This document shows positions 1 through 8,621 of a stretch of DNA of 64,000 bases, one piece after another. Location: assembly GCA_900472175.1 (NCBI GenBank), contig UCHD01000004.1:712726-776725 (forward strand), read 5' to 3'. Origin of the DNA: Hyphomicrobiales bacterium (GTDB taxonomy: Bacteria; Pseudomonadota; Alphaproteobacteria; Rhizobiales; Rhizobiaceae). A program made the translations under genes and the position numbers. The notes under the pieces are model-generated. The model was not told where the DNA came from and ran no database searches. It saw only the letters and a list, made by a program, of their open reading frames with translations. Positions within the stretch are counted from its first letter, which is position 1. Each line of letters opens with the position of its first letter.

Positions 1-87
1 GCGCTTGCCCTCCCGCTGAAGAGCCCCTTCCCGAACGGTCATTTCCGCCTATCTATCCCTCGGCATAATTGCCGTTGATGGAAGGAC

Positions 88-240
88 ATGAAATTGAATC
101 GGAATACACTCTACATGCTTATCGGGGGGCTCGTCGTCTTGGTCGTTGGATTGGGAATTTATATCTACGACAAGGAATCCAAGCCCGACGGCGTGGAGGT
201 GAAAATCGGCGAAGGCGGTATTTCGATCCAGGAAAACTGA
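88..240 (+). CDS. Small single-pass membrane protein, 50 aa
   Basis: Short ORF with a GAAGGA ribosome site just upstream of its ATG. The product has a basic N-terminus (MKLNRN), one hydrophobic segment at about residues 7-25 (rich in Leu, Val and Gly, ending in GIYIY), and a polar tail with Lys, Asp and Glu. I infer an inner-membrane peptide with a short soluble tail. No function is recognised. It reads toward the bidirectional terminator at 366-391. Similar tiny membrane proteins are common in Rhizobiaceae, but I cannot name the family. Confidence 0.6.
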   Translation: MKLNRNTLYMLIGGLVVLVVGLGIYIYDKESKPDGVEVKIGEGGISIQEN

Positions 241-365
241 ATTGACGGCGCCATCATACGGGTCGCCACCGCATTAACCATTTATTAACCAAAGCAACGG
301 AATATTGGACGCAGTTGACCTGACTACGGATGTACTAGCAGGCCAAACACCAGACGATTTGAAAA

Positions 366-391
366 AAAGGCCGGAAAATCCCGGCCTTTTT
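366..391. terminator. Bidirectional Rho-independent terminator
   Basis: A 9-bp stem AAAGGCCGG / CCGGCCTTT encloses the loop AAAATC, with an A-run on the left and a T-run on the right, so it can act on both strands. It lies between the converging small membrane gene and the CBS-domain gene. The 125 bp between the small gene's stop and this hairpin hold no ORF that I trust; an sRNA cannot be excluded. Confidence 0.8.
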
Positions 392-414
392 CTCGTTTTG
401 ATGGTCATCAAGCG

Positions 415-1692
415 TCAATGCGCAGCACGCGAAACAAGGATCTTGTCGATGCGGCGGCCATCCATGTCGATGACCTCGAAGCGGTATCCGTAGGCTTCCG
501 TAACGTCACCCTCCTCCGGATTCTTGCGCAACTGCTGCACCAGAAAACCCGAAATGGTTTCGTAGCTGCCATCCGAATCAATTTCGTCGATACCGATCGT
601 CAGGTGGATCTCGTCGATCGGCGTACGGCCGTCCACCAGATAGGACCCGTCTTCGCGCTGGCGAATCAACGCATGTTCGATGTCGTCATAATTCGACGGC
701 AGAACGCCAACGATCGCTTCAAGAATGTCAGCAATGGTGATGATGCCTTCGATGCTGCCATACTCGTCGACAATCATCGCCATGTTGATATGCGATGCCT
801 TGAAGGCTTCGAGGGCTTTCAGGCAGGATGCTGTTTCCGGCAAGGTATGAATATCCTTGATGAAATTGCGGACCTGAAAGCCAGCCTTCACCGGCGCGTT
901 CAAGATTTCCTTGACCTGTACGGCGCCGAGCACTTCACCCGCCGCATCCATGACCGGATAGCGGGAATGGGCGGTTTGCTCGACCTTGGCGCGGATGGTC
1001 TCCAGCGTATCGTTGACGTCGATGAAGCTGACTTCAGTGCGATGCGTCATGATCGATTTGACGTTACGATCGCCAAGCCGGATGATTCGCCGCAGCATTT
1101 CATGCTCGGACTTCTCGATCGCGCCGCTTTCGACGCCCTCGGCCATGATCGCCTGGACTTCTTCTTCCGTTACATGGTCGCTATCGCTGGAAACACCGAA
1201 AATGCGCATGAACAGCGATGCCGACATCTCGAACAGATAGACGACGGGAGCAGCCAGGCGCGACAGAAACGACATCGGGCCGGCGACGAACATCGCCACG
1301 CCTTCGGAGTTCTTCAGCGCCAGCTGCTTGGGAATAAGCTCGCCAATAACGACCGAGAGATAGGTGATGAGCGTTACCACCAACGCCACGGCAACAGTGC
1401 TGCCATAGGGATTGATCCAGCTGACCGTGTCGAGCGTCGGCGCCAGCTTGTCGGCGATGGTCGCGCCGCCATAGGCACCGGCAAGCGTTCCAACGAGTGT
1501 GATGCCGACCTGAACAGTGGACAGGAATTTACCCGGATCTTCAGCCAGCCGCAGCGCCAGTTCGGCGCGGCTGTTGCCCTGTTTTGCCATCTGCCGCAGC
1601 AGTGGCCGGCTTGCCGATACAATTGCCATTTCTGAAAGCGCAAAAAACGCATTGATCAAAAGAAGAACGAAAATAACAATTAGTTCGGACAT
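415..1692 (-). CDS. CNNM/CorC-type membrane protein (hemolysin family) with CBS domains
   Basis: The 425-aa product has the layout DUF21/CNNM transmembrane domain (about residues 1-190, with several hydrophobic helices and a GELIPKQLAL motif), paired CBS domains (about 205-330, starting VKSIMTHRTEVSFIDV) and a C-terminal CorC_HlyC domain (about 345-425). Family members are linked to Mg2+/Co2+ transport or efflux, although many are annotated hemolysins; the ion here is not known. I chose the internal ATG (MSELIVIF) over the longer ORF at 1761 because a GAGGG site precedes it and the protein then begins directly with a membrane helix, as in the family. It ends at the shared terminator at 366-391. 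Confidence 0.85.
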   Translation of the reverse strand: MSELIVIFVLLLINAFFALSEMAIVSASRPLLRQMAKQGNSRAELALRLAEDPGKFLSTVQVGITLVGTLAGAYGGATIADKLAPTLDTVSWINPYGSTVAVALVVTLITYLSVVIGELIPKQLALKNSEGVAMFVAGPMSFLSRLAAPVVYLFEMSASLFMRIFGVSSDSDHVTEEEVQAIMAEGVESGAIEKSEHEMLRRIIRLGDRNVKSIMTHRTEVSFIDVNDTLETIRAKVEQTAHSRYPVMDAAGEVLGAVQVKEILNAPVKAGFQVRNFIKDIHTLPETASCLKALEAFKASHINMAMIVDEYGSIEGIITIADILEAIVGVLPSNYDDIEHALIRQREDGSYLVDGRTPIDEIHLTIGIDEIDSDGSYETISGFLVQQLRKNPEEGDVTEAYGYRFEVIDMDGRRIDKILVSRAAH

Positions 1693-1889
1693 AACCCTCG
1701 GACACCGTTGATGGGAGATACGCGCATCAGAAGCGACGCACGTCAGTTGCAGCCCTATCAAATAGGCGGAAGACGCAGTTGCAGCAAGGCGGCAACTGCA
1801 GATTTACGGTTCTTTTGGCTGTGGCATGGCTTTAGCGAAGACCAAATCTGCCGGGAATTTCCGTCCTGCCACCAGCCACGCGGCAAAAA

Positions 1890-2654
1890 TTAGCGGGCCG
1901 GGACCTTGGCTTCGTCGAGGCCCTTGAGCGCCACTTGGACGCGCTCGCGCCCTACACGGATAACACTTTCCATGGCCCCCCTCGCCCCCGCCTCGTCGCG
2001 CCGGCTGATCTGCTCGACGATCCTGATATGCGAGCGCGACACCTCGTCAATGCCTTCACGGCCCGATGCCGGCGAACTCAATTTGAAAATGCCGACAAGC
2101 GCTGCCTCGATCAGACTGCCGACGGTGCGCATGAACGGGTTCCCCGAGGCCTCGACGACGGCGAGATGAAACCGCAGATCGGCCATGGCCAGTGTTTCGG
2201 CCGTATGGTCGGGATCTCCCATCGCAACAGCAAGCCGCATCATGCCGCTGATTTCGGCTTCCGTCGCGTTGACGGCGGCAAGGGCTGCGGCGTGGGGCTC
2301 GAATGCCAGGCGTATCTCGCTGAGATGATATAGGAATTCCTCATCCACACCCCGATGGAAATGCCAGGTCAGAACATCACTGTCGAACAGGTTCCATTGG
2401 TTTTTTGCCGTTACGCGGGTTCCGATACGGGCACGCGGTACGATCAGCCCCTTGGCCGCCAGCGTCTTCATCGCCTCGCGCAAAACCGTGCGCGATACCT
2501 TGAAGCGCATCGCCAAATCCGGATCACCGGGCAAAATCGAGCCTACAGGAAATTCGCCCGACACAATGGCCTTGCCGAGTTCATCCACCACCTGTGCGTG
2601 GCTCGTGCGCGTTCGCGCACCGGTCAGAACGGTTTCAAGCAGACCCTTACGCAA
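1890..2654 (-). CDS. GntR/FadR-family transcriptional regulator (FCD domain)
   Basis: The 254-aa protein has an N-terminal winged helix-turn-helix (about residues 18-88, with VSRTVLREAMKTLAAKGLI, the GntR recognition helix) and a C-terminal all-helical FCD ligand domain (about 98-245). Potential metal and ligand residues lie in ADLRFHLAVVEASGNP and SHIRIVEQI. FCD regulators are usually repressors released by a sugar acid or related metabolite. The gene lies 12 bp downstream of yjfF on the same strand, at the end of the ytfQRT-yjfF cluster, so I infer that it controls that operon. A candidate operator is the GTAAA-N5-TTTAC repeat upstream of ytfQ. Confidence 0.85.
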   Translation of the reverse strand: MRKGLLETVLTGARTRTSHAQVVDELGKAIVSGEFPVGSILPGDPDLAMRFKVSRTVLREAMKTLAAKGLIVPRARIGTRVTAKNQWNLFDSDVLTWHFHRGVDEEFLYHLSEIRLAFEPHAAALAAVNATEAEISGMMRLAVAMGDPDHTAETLAMADLRFHLAVVEASGNPFMRTVGSLIEAALVGIFKLSSPASGREGIDEVSRSHIRIVEQISRRDEAGARGAMESVIRVGRERVQVALKGLDEAKVPAR

Positions 2655-2666
2655 GCAACTCCCCCC

Positions 2667-3635
2667 TCAGGAATACCTTTTGTTCTGGCGCGACAAAAAC
2701 AGGATGGCCTTTTGCATCAGAATGAATGCAAACAGCAAAGCACCGATCAGAATTTTCGTCCACCAACTCGACAGTGAACCATCGAAGGTGATGTAGGTCT
2801 GGATCAGTCCCTGGATCAAGACGCCGACGAGTGTTCCTCCAACAAACCCGGCGCCCCCTGTCAGAAGCGTTCCTCCGATCACCACTGCGGCAATCGCATC
2901 CAGCTCGACCCCCACTGTCGCGAGCGAATAACCCGCTGATGTGTATAGGGAATAAACGATTCCCGAAAGCCCGGCGAGAAAGCCGGACAGCGCGTAGATC
3001 ATAATGGTCGTGCGGCCGACGGGAACGCCCATCAGGGCCGAGGTCTGGGCACCGCCACCGAGCGCATAGACATTGGTACCGAAGCGGGTGCGCTGGGCGA
3101 TGAGAATGCCTGCAGCGAAGACCACGAGCATCAATCCGCCGATCAGCGTGATGCGGCCACCGCCCGGCAGCTTGTAGTAAAACGTCTTCATGGTCGCATA
3201 GAACGGATGCTTGATCGGGATCGAATCGATCGACAGAACGAAGGCCATGCCGCGGGCAAGGAACATGCCGGCCAGCGTCACGATGAAGGCCGGCATTTCG
3301 AGATAGTGGATGATTGCGCCCATGATGGCGCCGAACACGGTGGTGATCGCAAGCACCAGCACGAAGGCCGCCAGCGGATGGATGCCGGTATCCTGCATCA
3401 GCACCGCAAGAAAAATGCCGGTGAAGGCAATGACTGAACCGATCGACAGATCTATGCCGCCCGACAGGATGACGAAGGTCATGCCGACAGCGGCGATGCC
3501 GAGAAAGGCGTTGTCCGTCAGAAGATTGCCGATCACGCGGGTCGACAGGATGTTCGGATATTGCGCGGCACAGGCAGCGTAGGACACGACGAAGATGACA
3601 ATGGTGGCTATCAGCGGGAGATATTTCTGATTCAT
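2667..3635 (-). CDS. yjfF: Galactofuranose-type sugar ABC transporter permease YjfF
   Basis: The 322-aa hydrophobic protein of the BPD_transp_2 (RbsC-like) family carries the characteristic segment GMTFVILSGGIDLSIGSVIAF near residue 55 and GGTLLTGGAGFVGGTLVG toward the C-terminus. It should form the inner-membrane channel together with YtfT. Its start overlaps the ytfT stop by 4 bp (ATGA), typical of translational coupling. The whole set (binding protein, double ATPase, two different permeases) matches E. coli YtfQ-YtfR-YtfT-YjfF, which imports galactofuranose. The real substrate in this organism may differ. Confidence 0.85.
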   Translation of the reverse strand: MNQKYLPLIATIVIFVVSYAACAAQYPNILSTRVIGNLLTDNAFLGIAAVGMTFVILSGGIDLSIGSVIAFTGIFLAVLMQDTGIHPLAAFVLVLAITTVFGAIMGAIIHYLEMPAFIVTLAGMFLARGMAFVLSIDSIPIKHPFYATMKTFYYKLPGGGRITLIGGLMLVVFAAGILIAQRTRFGTNVYALGGGAQTSALMGVPVGRTTIMIYALSGFLAGLSGIVYSLYTSAGYSLATVGVELDAIAAVVIGGTLLTGGAGFVGGTLVGVLIQGLIQTYITFDGSLSSWWTKILIGALLFAFILMQKAILFLSRQNKRYS

Positions 3636-4657
3636 CGGACGGACTGCTCCACGGTCTCTCTGCGGACGGATTTCCGGCCAAGGAACGTCAATCCGGCCTG
3701 CACGCGCGGCGACTGGATGACCAGGATGATGACGATGATCGCCGCCTTGATGATCAGGTTGAATTCCGGCGGAAAGCCCGATGACAGGATACCGGTATTG
3801 ACCGCCTGAATGATCAGGGCGCCAATCAGCGAGGCGACGATGCTAAACCGGCCGCCGAGCAGTGACGTACCGCCGACGACGACAGCGAGAATGGCATCGA
3901 GTTCAAGCCACAGACCGGCATTGTTAGCATCGGCGCCCCTGATGTCGGCGGTGACGATCAATCCGGCAATGGCGGCGCACAGTCCCGACAGCATATAGGC
4001 CGCCATCAACAACAAAGGCGTCTGGATGCCGGACAGCGTGCTGGCACGGCGATTGATGCCGACGGCTTCGATCAGCATGCCGAGTGCCGTTCGCCGCACC
4101 AGAAGCGCCACCGCGACGCCAAACACCAGCCAGATGACCACCGGCATAGGCAGGCCCAGAAAAGAGCCGCTACCGATGAAGATCAAGCCGGGATCGTTGA
4201 AGGTCAGGATCGCGCCTTCCGTCACCAGCTGGGCGATGCCGCGCCCGGCAACCATCAGCACGAGCGTGGCGATGATCGGCTGGATATTGAGAACGGACAC
4301 GAGGAAACCGTTCCAGACACCGCAGATCAGGCCGGTGCCGACGGCCAACAACAGGGTGACGGCCAATGGATCGCCGCGCACGCTGGATGCGGCAGCAACC
4401 GCGCCACAAATCGCCATCACCGCGCCAACGGAGAGATCGATCCCCTTGGTGGCGATCACCACCGTCATGCCGACGGCAAGAAGAGCGACCGGAGCGCCGC
4501 GATTGAGAATATCGATCAGGCTGCCATAGAGGCGTCCATTCTGGATTTCGATCGAGAAGAAATCCGGAAAGACCAGCCGAATCAACACCAGGATCATCGC
4601 CAATGCGATAAACTGTGGCAAAAGCCGTCGGCCGAGGCGTTTGGCGTTGTCGATCAT
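3632..4657 (-). CDS. ytfT: Galactofuranose-type sugar ABC transporter permease YtfT
   Basis: The 341-aa integral membrane permease of the RbsC-like family shows GMTVVIATKGIDLSVGAVMAI near residue 65 and VVGGTSLLGGRFSIVASLIGA near residue 260, the two conserved blocks of the family. It overlaps the ytfR stop by 4 bp and the yjfF start by 4 bp. It is paired with YjfF as the second, non-identical permease subunit, the diagnostic feature of the YtfQRT-YjfF type against single-permease ribose systems. Confidence 0.85.
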   Translation of the reverse strand: MIDNAKRLGRRLLPQFIALAMILVLIRLVFPDFFSIEIQNGRLYGSLIDILNRGAPVALLAVGMTVVIATKGIDLSVGAVMAICGAVAAASSVRGDPLAVTLLLAVGTGLICGVWNGFLVSVLNIQPIIATLVLMVAGRGIAQLVTEGAILTFNDPGLIFIGSGSFLGLPMPVVIWLVFGVAVALLVRRTALGMLIEAVGINRRASTLSGIQTPLLLMAAYMLSGLCAAIAGLIVTADIRGADANNAGLWLELDAILAVVVGGTSLLGGRFSIVASLIGALIIQAVNTGILSSGFPPEFNLIIKAAIIVIILVIQSPRVQAGLTFLGRKSVRRETVEQSVR

Positions 4658-6177
4658 TGGGTGCCTCCTGCAGCCGTTGCCGCCGCAATGGCATTGACGA
4701 TATGCCCGGTGGTGATTTCGCTGCCTGTCAGTTCGGCGACATGGGCGCGGTCCCGCAGAACGATGACCCTCGAGCTGTAAGCAACGAGTTCCTCAAGCTC
4801 GGAGGAAATGACAATCAGCGACATTCCCTGCGCGCAGAGTTCGCCGATCAGGCGGATGATTTCGGCATGTGCACCGACATCGATGCCGCGCGTCGGTTCG
4901 TCGAGAATGAGAAACTGCGGGTTGGTGGCCAGCCAGCGCGCCAGAATGGCCTTCTGCTGGTTGCCGCCGGACAGCAGCCGGATCGGCTTTTCCCGGTCGC
5001 TGGTGCGGATGTCCAGTGCCTTGATGTAGCGGTCGGCCAGCGCATTCTGTTCAGATGCCGATAGTGGCTTTGCCCAGCCACGGCGCGCCTGCAAGGCGAG
5101 AGCGATGTTTTCGCGCACGGACAATTCGCCAATGATGCCGTCAAGCTTCCGATCCTCGGGGCAAAACCCGAACCCTTCGGCAATGGCGGCGCGCGGCGAC
5201 GACAGATTGGCGGTCCTGCCGCCGATATCGGCGCTACCGCTATCGGCCTTGTGAACGCCGAACATCAGTTCTGCGGTTTCGGTGCGGCCGGAACCGAGAA
5301 GGCCGGCGATGCCGACGACCTCGCCCTTGCGCACATCCAGATCGAACGGCTTGATCTTGCCTGTCTTGCCAAATTTCGAAAACCGGAAATGAACAGGCCC
5401 CTCTGCCGTTTCTGCCGCGCCTGCTGCTTTTTCGGCCGACTGAAGCTCATGGCCGAGCATCATCGTCACGAGTTCGCGGCGCGCCAACGACGCGGTGTCA
5501 CGAGTTCCGACCAACTGGCCATTGCGCAGCACGGTGATACGATCGGAGAGGTCGTAGACCTGTTCGAGAAAATGGGTGATGAAGACGATGCCAAGTCCCC
5601 TCGCCCGCAAGTCGCGGACGATGCGGAACAGCATCTCCACTTCCTGGGCATCAAGACTGGCGGTCGGCTCGTCGAGGATCAGCACCTTGCCGGAGAGATC
5701 GACGGCACGAGCAATTGCCACCACCTGCTGGATGGCGACGGAGTAACTTTCGAGTGCTGCAGAAACATTGATGTCGACGCCATATTGCGCCAGCAATGCG
5801 TTTGCCCGCTTTTTCATCTCGCCGGTCTGGATGAGGCCGAAACGGCGGGGCTGGCGCCCGAGAAACAGGTTTTCGGCGACACTCAGATTTCCAAGCAGAT
5901 TGACTTCCTGGTAGACGGTGCCGATCCCGAGTTTCTGGGCATCGAGCGTGTCGCGCGGGTCGATCTCTTCGCCATCCAGCGTCAGCAGACCGGCATCACG
6001 GCGGTAGGCGCCGGTCATGCATTTGATCAATGTCGATTTTCCGGCGCCGTTTTCGCCCAGCAGCGCATGCACCTCGCCGCGCCGCAGCGAGAAATCGACC
6101 TTGTTGAGGGCAATGGCACCCGGAAAAATCTTCACGATCCCGGCAGCGACAAGAATATTGGTTGAGCTGTTCTGCAT
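4654..6177 (-). CDS. ytfR: Galactofuranose-type sugar ABC transporter double ATPase YtfR
   Basis: The 507-aa protein has two ABC cassettes. The first has an intact Walker A (GENGAGKST, about residue 40) and Walker B (ILDEPTASLD). The second has a degenerate P-loop (GLLGSGRTE), a good signature (LSGGNQQKAILARWLA) and a LDEPTRGIDVGA Walker B. This asymmetry is normal for sugar importers of the RbsA/MglA type. It energises the YtfT/YjfF channel at the inner membrane. It is separated from ytfQ by about 208 bp holding a stem-loop, so it may be expressed at a lower level than the binding protein. Confidence 0.88.
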   Translation of the reverse strand: MQNSSTNILVAAGIVKIFPGAIALNKVDFSLRRGEVHALLGENGAGKSTLIKCMTGAYRRDAGLLTLDGEEIDPRDTLDAQKLGIGTVYQEVNLLGNLSVAENLFLGRQPRRFGLIQTGEMKKRANALLAQYGVDINVSAALESYSVAIQQVVAIARAVDLSGKVLILDEPTASLDAQEVEMLFRIVRDLRARGLGIVFITHFLEQVYDLSDRITVLRNGQLVGTRDTASLARRELVTMMLGHELQSAEKAAGAAETAEGPVHFRFSKFGKTGKIKPFDLDVRKGEVVGIAGLLGSGRTETAELMFGVHKADSGSADIGGRTANLSSPRAAIAEGFGFCPEDRKLDGIIGELSVRENIALALQARRGWAKPLSASEQNALADRYIKALDIRTSDREKPIRLLSGGNQQKAILARWLATNPQFLILDEPTRGIDVGAHAEIIRLIGELCAQGMSLIVISSELEELVAYSSRVIVLRDRAHVAELTGSEITTGHIVNAIAAATAAGGTQ

Positions 6178-6251
6178 GAAACCGGATTCTTCAAGGAAAG
6201 AGGTCAGCCATAGCTTACGGATTTGCGCTGGTCATGCCAGCCTCTTGCAGA

Positions 6252-6269
6252 GCACGGCTATAACCGTGC
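6252..6269 (-). other. Stem-loop between ytfQ and ytfR
   Basis: A perfect 6-bp stem GCACGG / CCGTGC with a 6-nt loop lies in the 208-bp gap after the ytfQ stop. A second weak hairpin (GGCAA...TTGCC) is near 6299-6315. Neither has a T-run, so they are not clear terminators. I infer an mRNA-stabilising or partial attenuation element that keeps the binding protein message in excess; this is only a suggestion. Confidence 0.35.
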
Positions 6270-6385
6270 CGGACGGTGGACGCCCAGGCAAACCGTTGGC
6301 AAGAAAATTTTGCCGGCATCGGCCTTTGTCAGCATCTGCGATCCAACGACCGCAGATGTGACTGTGACGCGATACCGGCAATCGA

Positions 6386-7348
6386 TCAGTAGCCGAGGCC
6401 CTTCTTTTCTTCGTAGACCTTCTGCGGATCGTCAGCCTGCGTATAGAGCTTCGATTCGGTCTGGATCCACTTGGCAGGCTTTGTGCCGTTCTTCAGGAAC
6501 GCATCGAGAGCGTCGAGTGCCGGACCAGCCATGTTCGGCGTCAGTTCGACAGTGGCATTGGCTTCACCGGCAGCCATGGCCTGGAAGATATCCGGAACGG
6601 CGTCGATGGAGACGACGAGAATATCCGTGCCCGGCTTCAGGCCGGCTTCCTTGATCGCCTGGATGGCGCCGACGGCCATGTCGTCATTGTGGGCGTAAAG
6701 AGCGCAGATATTCTTGCCGCCGTCTTCCGCCTTCAGGAAGCTTTCCATGACTTCCTTGCCCTTGGTGCGGGTAAAGTCGCCGGTCTGGCTGCGGACGATC
6801 TTAAGGTTGTCGTGGCCTTTCAGCGCCTCCTCAAAACCCTTCTTGCGGTCGATAGCCGGCGAAGAACCTGTCGTGCCCTGCAGCTCGACGACGTTGCACT
6901 GCTTGCCGGCGACCTTGTCGACCAGGAACTTGCCGGCAACATTGCCTTCGTGCACGAGGTCGGAGGTGACGGCCGTCAGATAGAGATCGTCGGATGAGTC
7001 GACCGTACGGTCGAGAAGAATGACCGGAATTTCGGCGTCCTTGGCTTCCGTCAGGACCTCATCCCAGCCGGTCGCGACAACCGGTGCGATCAGGATCGCG
7101 TCTACGCCCTGGGCGATAAACGAACGCAGCGCCTTGATCTGGTTTTCCTGTTTCTGCTGGGCATCGGCAAATTTCAAGTCGATGCCGCGCTTTTCTGCCT
7201 GTTGCTTGGTCAACGTGGTTTCGGCCGCGCGCCAGCCGGATTCGGAGCCGATCTGCGAAAAGCCGATCGTCAGGTCGGCGGCAGAGGCCGAACCGAACAT
7301 GCAGGCAGCCAGAACCGTGGCACAGCTAAGTGCAGTCTTGATTTTCAT
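6386..7348 (-). CDS. ytfQ: Galactofuranose-type sugar-binding periplasmic protein YtfQ
   Basis: The 320-aa protein has a Sec signal peptide (MKIKTALSCATVLAACMF..., cleavage after ASA at about residue 23) and then a periplasmic-binding fold of the ribose/galactose type (LTIGFSQIGSESGWRAAETT). It would capture the sugar in the periplasm and deliver it to YtfT/YjfF. A strong GGGAGG site precedes the ATG. It is the first gene of the operon ytfQ-ytfR-ytfT-yjfF-gntR, with promoter and candidate operator upstream (7411-7425). SBP homology to YtfQ is from motif reading, not from a search. Confidence 0.88.
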   Translation of the reverse strand: MKIKTALSCATVLAACMFGSASAADLTIGFSQIGSESGWRAAETTLTKQQAEKRGIDLKFADAQQKQENQIKALRSFIAQGVDAILIAPVVATGWDEVLTEAKDAEIPVILLDRTVDSSDDLYLTAVTSDLVHEGNVAGKFLVDKVAGKQCNVVELQGTTGSSPAIDRKKGFEEALKGHDNLKIVRSQTGDFTRTKGKEVMESFLKAEDGGKNICALYAHNDDMAVGAIQAIKEAGLKPGTDILVVSIDAVPDIFQAMAAGEANATVELTPNMAGPALDALDAFLKNGTKPAKWIQTESKLYTQADDPQKVYEEKKGLGY

Positions 7349-7410
7349 GATTTCCTCCCAAAAAGCTGCTCCTCAGCAGCCCGATCAAAAAATCATACTA
7401 TATTATTTAT

Positions 7411-7425
7411 GTAAACAGCATTTAC
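7411..7425 (-). promoter_or_regulatory. Candidate GntR operator upstream of ytfQ
   Basis: The inverted repeat GTAAA-CAGCA-TTTAC is followed, in the direction of ytfQ, by an AT-rich stretch (TAAATAATATAGTATGAT) that looks like a promoter region. It lies about 63 bp upstream of the ytfQ start. Half-site arrangement and position fit an operator for the FCD-type GntR protein encoded at the operon's end. There is no direct evidence for binding. Confidence 0.4.
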
Positions 7426-7462
7426 GCCTGCTTGCGCAAATTTTCCCACATCTCGAATCGAA

Positions 7463-7488
7463 AAGGGGCGGCCCTGCGGCCACCCCTT
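7463..7488 (-). terminator. Terminator of the BMP nucleoside ABC operon
   Basis: Read on the minus strand, the stem AAGGGGTGGCC / GGCCGCCCCTT (one mismatch) with a 4-nt loop is followed by TTTTCG. It lies 24 bp after the stop of the BMP binding-protein gene and before the ytfQ promoter, separating the two ABC operons. Confidence 0.7.
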
Positions 7489-7511
7489 CTGATTGCAACA
7501 TTGAATGCTAA

Positions 7512-8582
7512 TTATTGCGGCAACTTGTCGTCGACGCCTTCAACATAGAAGTTCATGCCGAGCAGCGTGCCGTCGTCCGATGATGCACCGGCGGCCAGCC
7601 ATTCAGAGCCGTCCTGCTTCTTCAGCGGGCCGGTGAAAGGCTTCAGTTCACCGGATTCGATCTTCTTCTGGGTCTCTTCAGCCATCGCCTTCACGTCATC
7701 CGGCATGTTGGTGTACGGCGCCATGCTCAGGATGCCGTCCTTCAGGCCGTCCCAGCTCGAAGACGTTTCCCACTTGCCGTCAAGGAACAGCTGGGTGCGC
7801 TTGATGTAATAAGCGCCCCAGGTATCGACGATGGCAGTCAGCTGTGTTTCCGGACCGGCCTTGATCATGTCGGATGCCTGACCGAAGGCCTTGATACCAC
7901 GCTCGGCAGCAACCTGCATCGGCGCAGTCGTATCAGTATGCTGCGTCAACACGTCGACGCCCTGGTCGATCAGAGCCTTGGCAGCATCGGCTTCCTTGCC
8001 GGGGTCGAACCAGGTGTTTGCCCATACGACCTTGATCTTGAAATCAGGATTGATCGAACGCGCGCCGGTGACGAAGGCGTTGATGCCCATCACGACTTCG
8101 GGGATCGGGAAGGAGGCGATGTAACCGGCAACACCCTTCTGGGAGATCTTTGCAGCGATCTGGCCCTGGATATAACGGCCTTCGTAGAAACGGCTGTTAT
8201 AGGTCGCAAGGTTCGGCGCAGTCTTGTAGCCGGTGGCGTGTTCGAACTTAACGTCCGGGAATTTTGCGGCAACCTTGACGGTCGCGTCCATGAAGCCGAA
8301 CGACGTCGTGTAGATCAGGCCGCAGCCGGAGCGTGCCAGGCGCTCGATGGCGCGCTCGGCGTCCGGACCTTCCGGAACGCTTTCGAGGAACTGGGTTTCG
8401 ATCTTGTCACCCAGTGCCTTTTCAAGCTCCAAACGGCCAATGTCATGGGCCTGTGTCCAGCCGCCGTCGGTCTTTGAGCCGACATAGACGAAGCAGACCT
8501 TTGCCTTGTCGGCAGCGTAGGCGCCGGCGGAAAAGCCGATGACCGCTGCTGTCGTGGCGAGTGCGAAAAGTAGTTTTTTCAT
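7512..8582 (-). CDS. BMP-family ABC transporter substrate-binding protein
   Basis: The 356-aa protein starts with a signal peptide (MKKLLFALATTAAVIGFSAGAYA) and continues with the BMP/PnrA fold: KVCFVYVGSKTDGGWTQAHDIGR at the N-terminus and the domain-linking region LIYTTSFGFMDATVKVAAKFPDV. Family members bind purine or pyrimidine nucleosides (PnrA, BmpA, NupN-like). It is the last gene of a four-gene operon with an ATPase and two permeases, 39 bp after the second permease, and is closed by the terminator at 7463-7488. The exact nucleoside, or a related base, is not known. Confidence 0.85.
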   Translation of the reverse strand: MKKLLFALATTAAVIGFSAGAYAADKAKVCFVYVGSKTDGGWTQAHDIGRLELEKALGDKIETQFLESVPEGPDAERAIERLARSGCGLIYTTSFGFMDATVKVAAKFPDVKFEHATGYKTAPNLATYNSRFYEGRYIQGQIAAKISQKGVAGYIASFPIPEVVMGINAFVTGARSINPDFKIKVVWANTWFDPGKEADAAKALIDQGVDVLTQHTDTTAPMQVAAERGIKAFGQASDMIKAGPETQLTAIVDTWGAYYIKRTQLFLDGKWETSSSWDGLKDGILSMAPYTNMPDDVKAMAEETQKKIESGELKPFTGPLKKQDGSEWLAAGASSDDGTLLGMNFYVEGVDDKLPQ

Positions 8583-8621
8583 TTTGACCCCTGTAGGTTT
8601 GGTTTGCGTTGTTGTTCTTGT

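Noticed and set aside
418-1635. Long open frame (405 codons) on the plus strand opposite the CBS-domain gene
   Set aside because: It is the antisense of a clear family protein, rich in His, Arg and Asp as expected of GC-rich shadow frames, with no ribosome site or domain.
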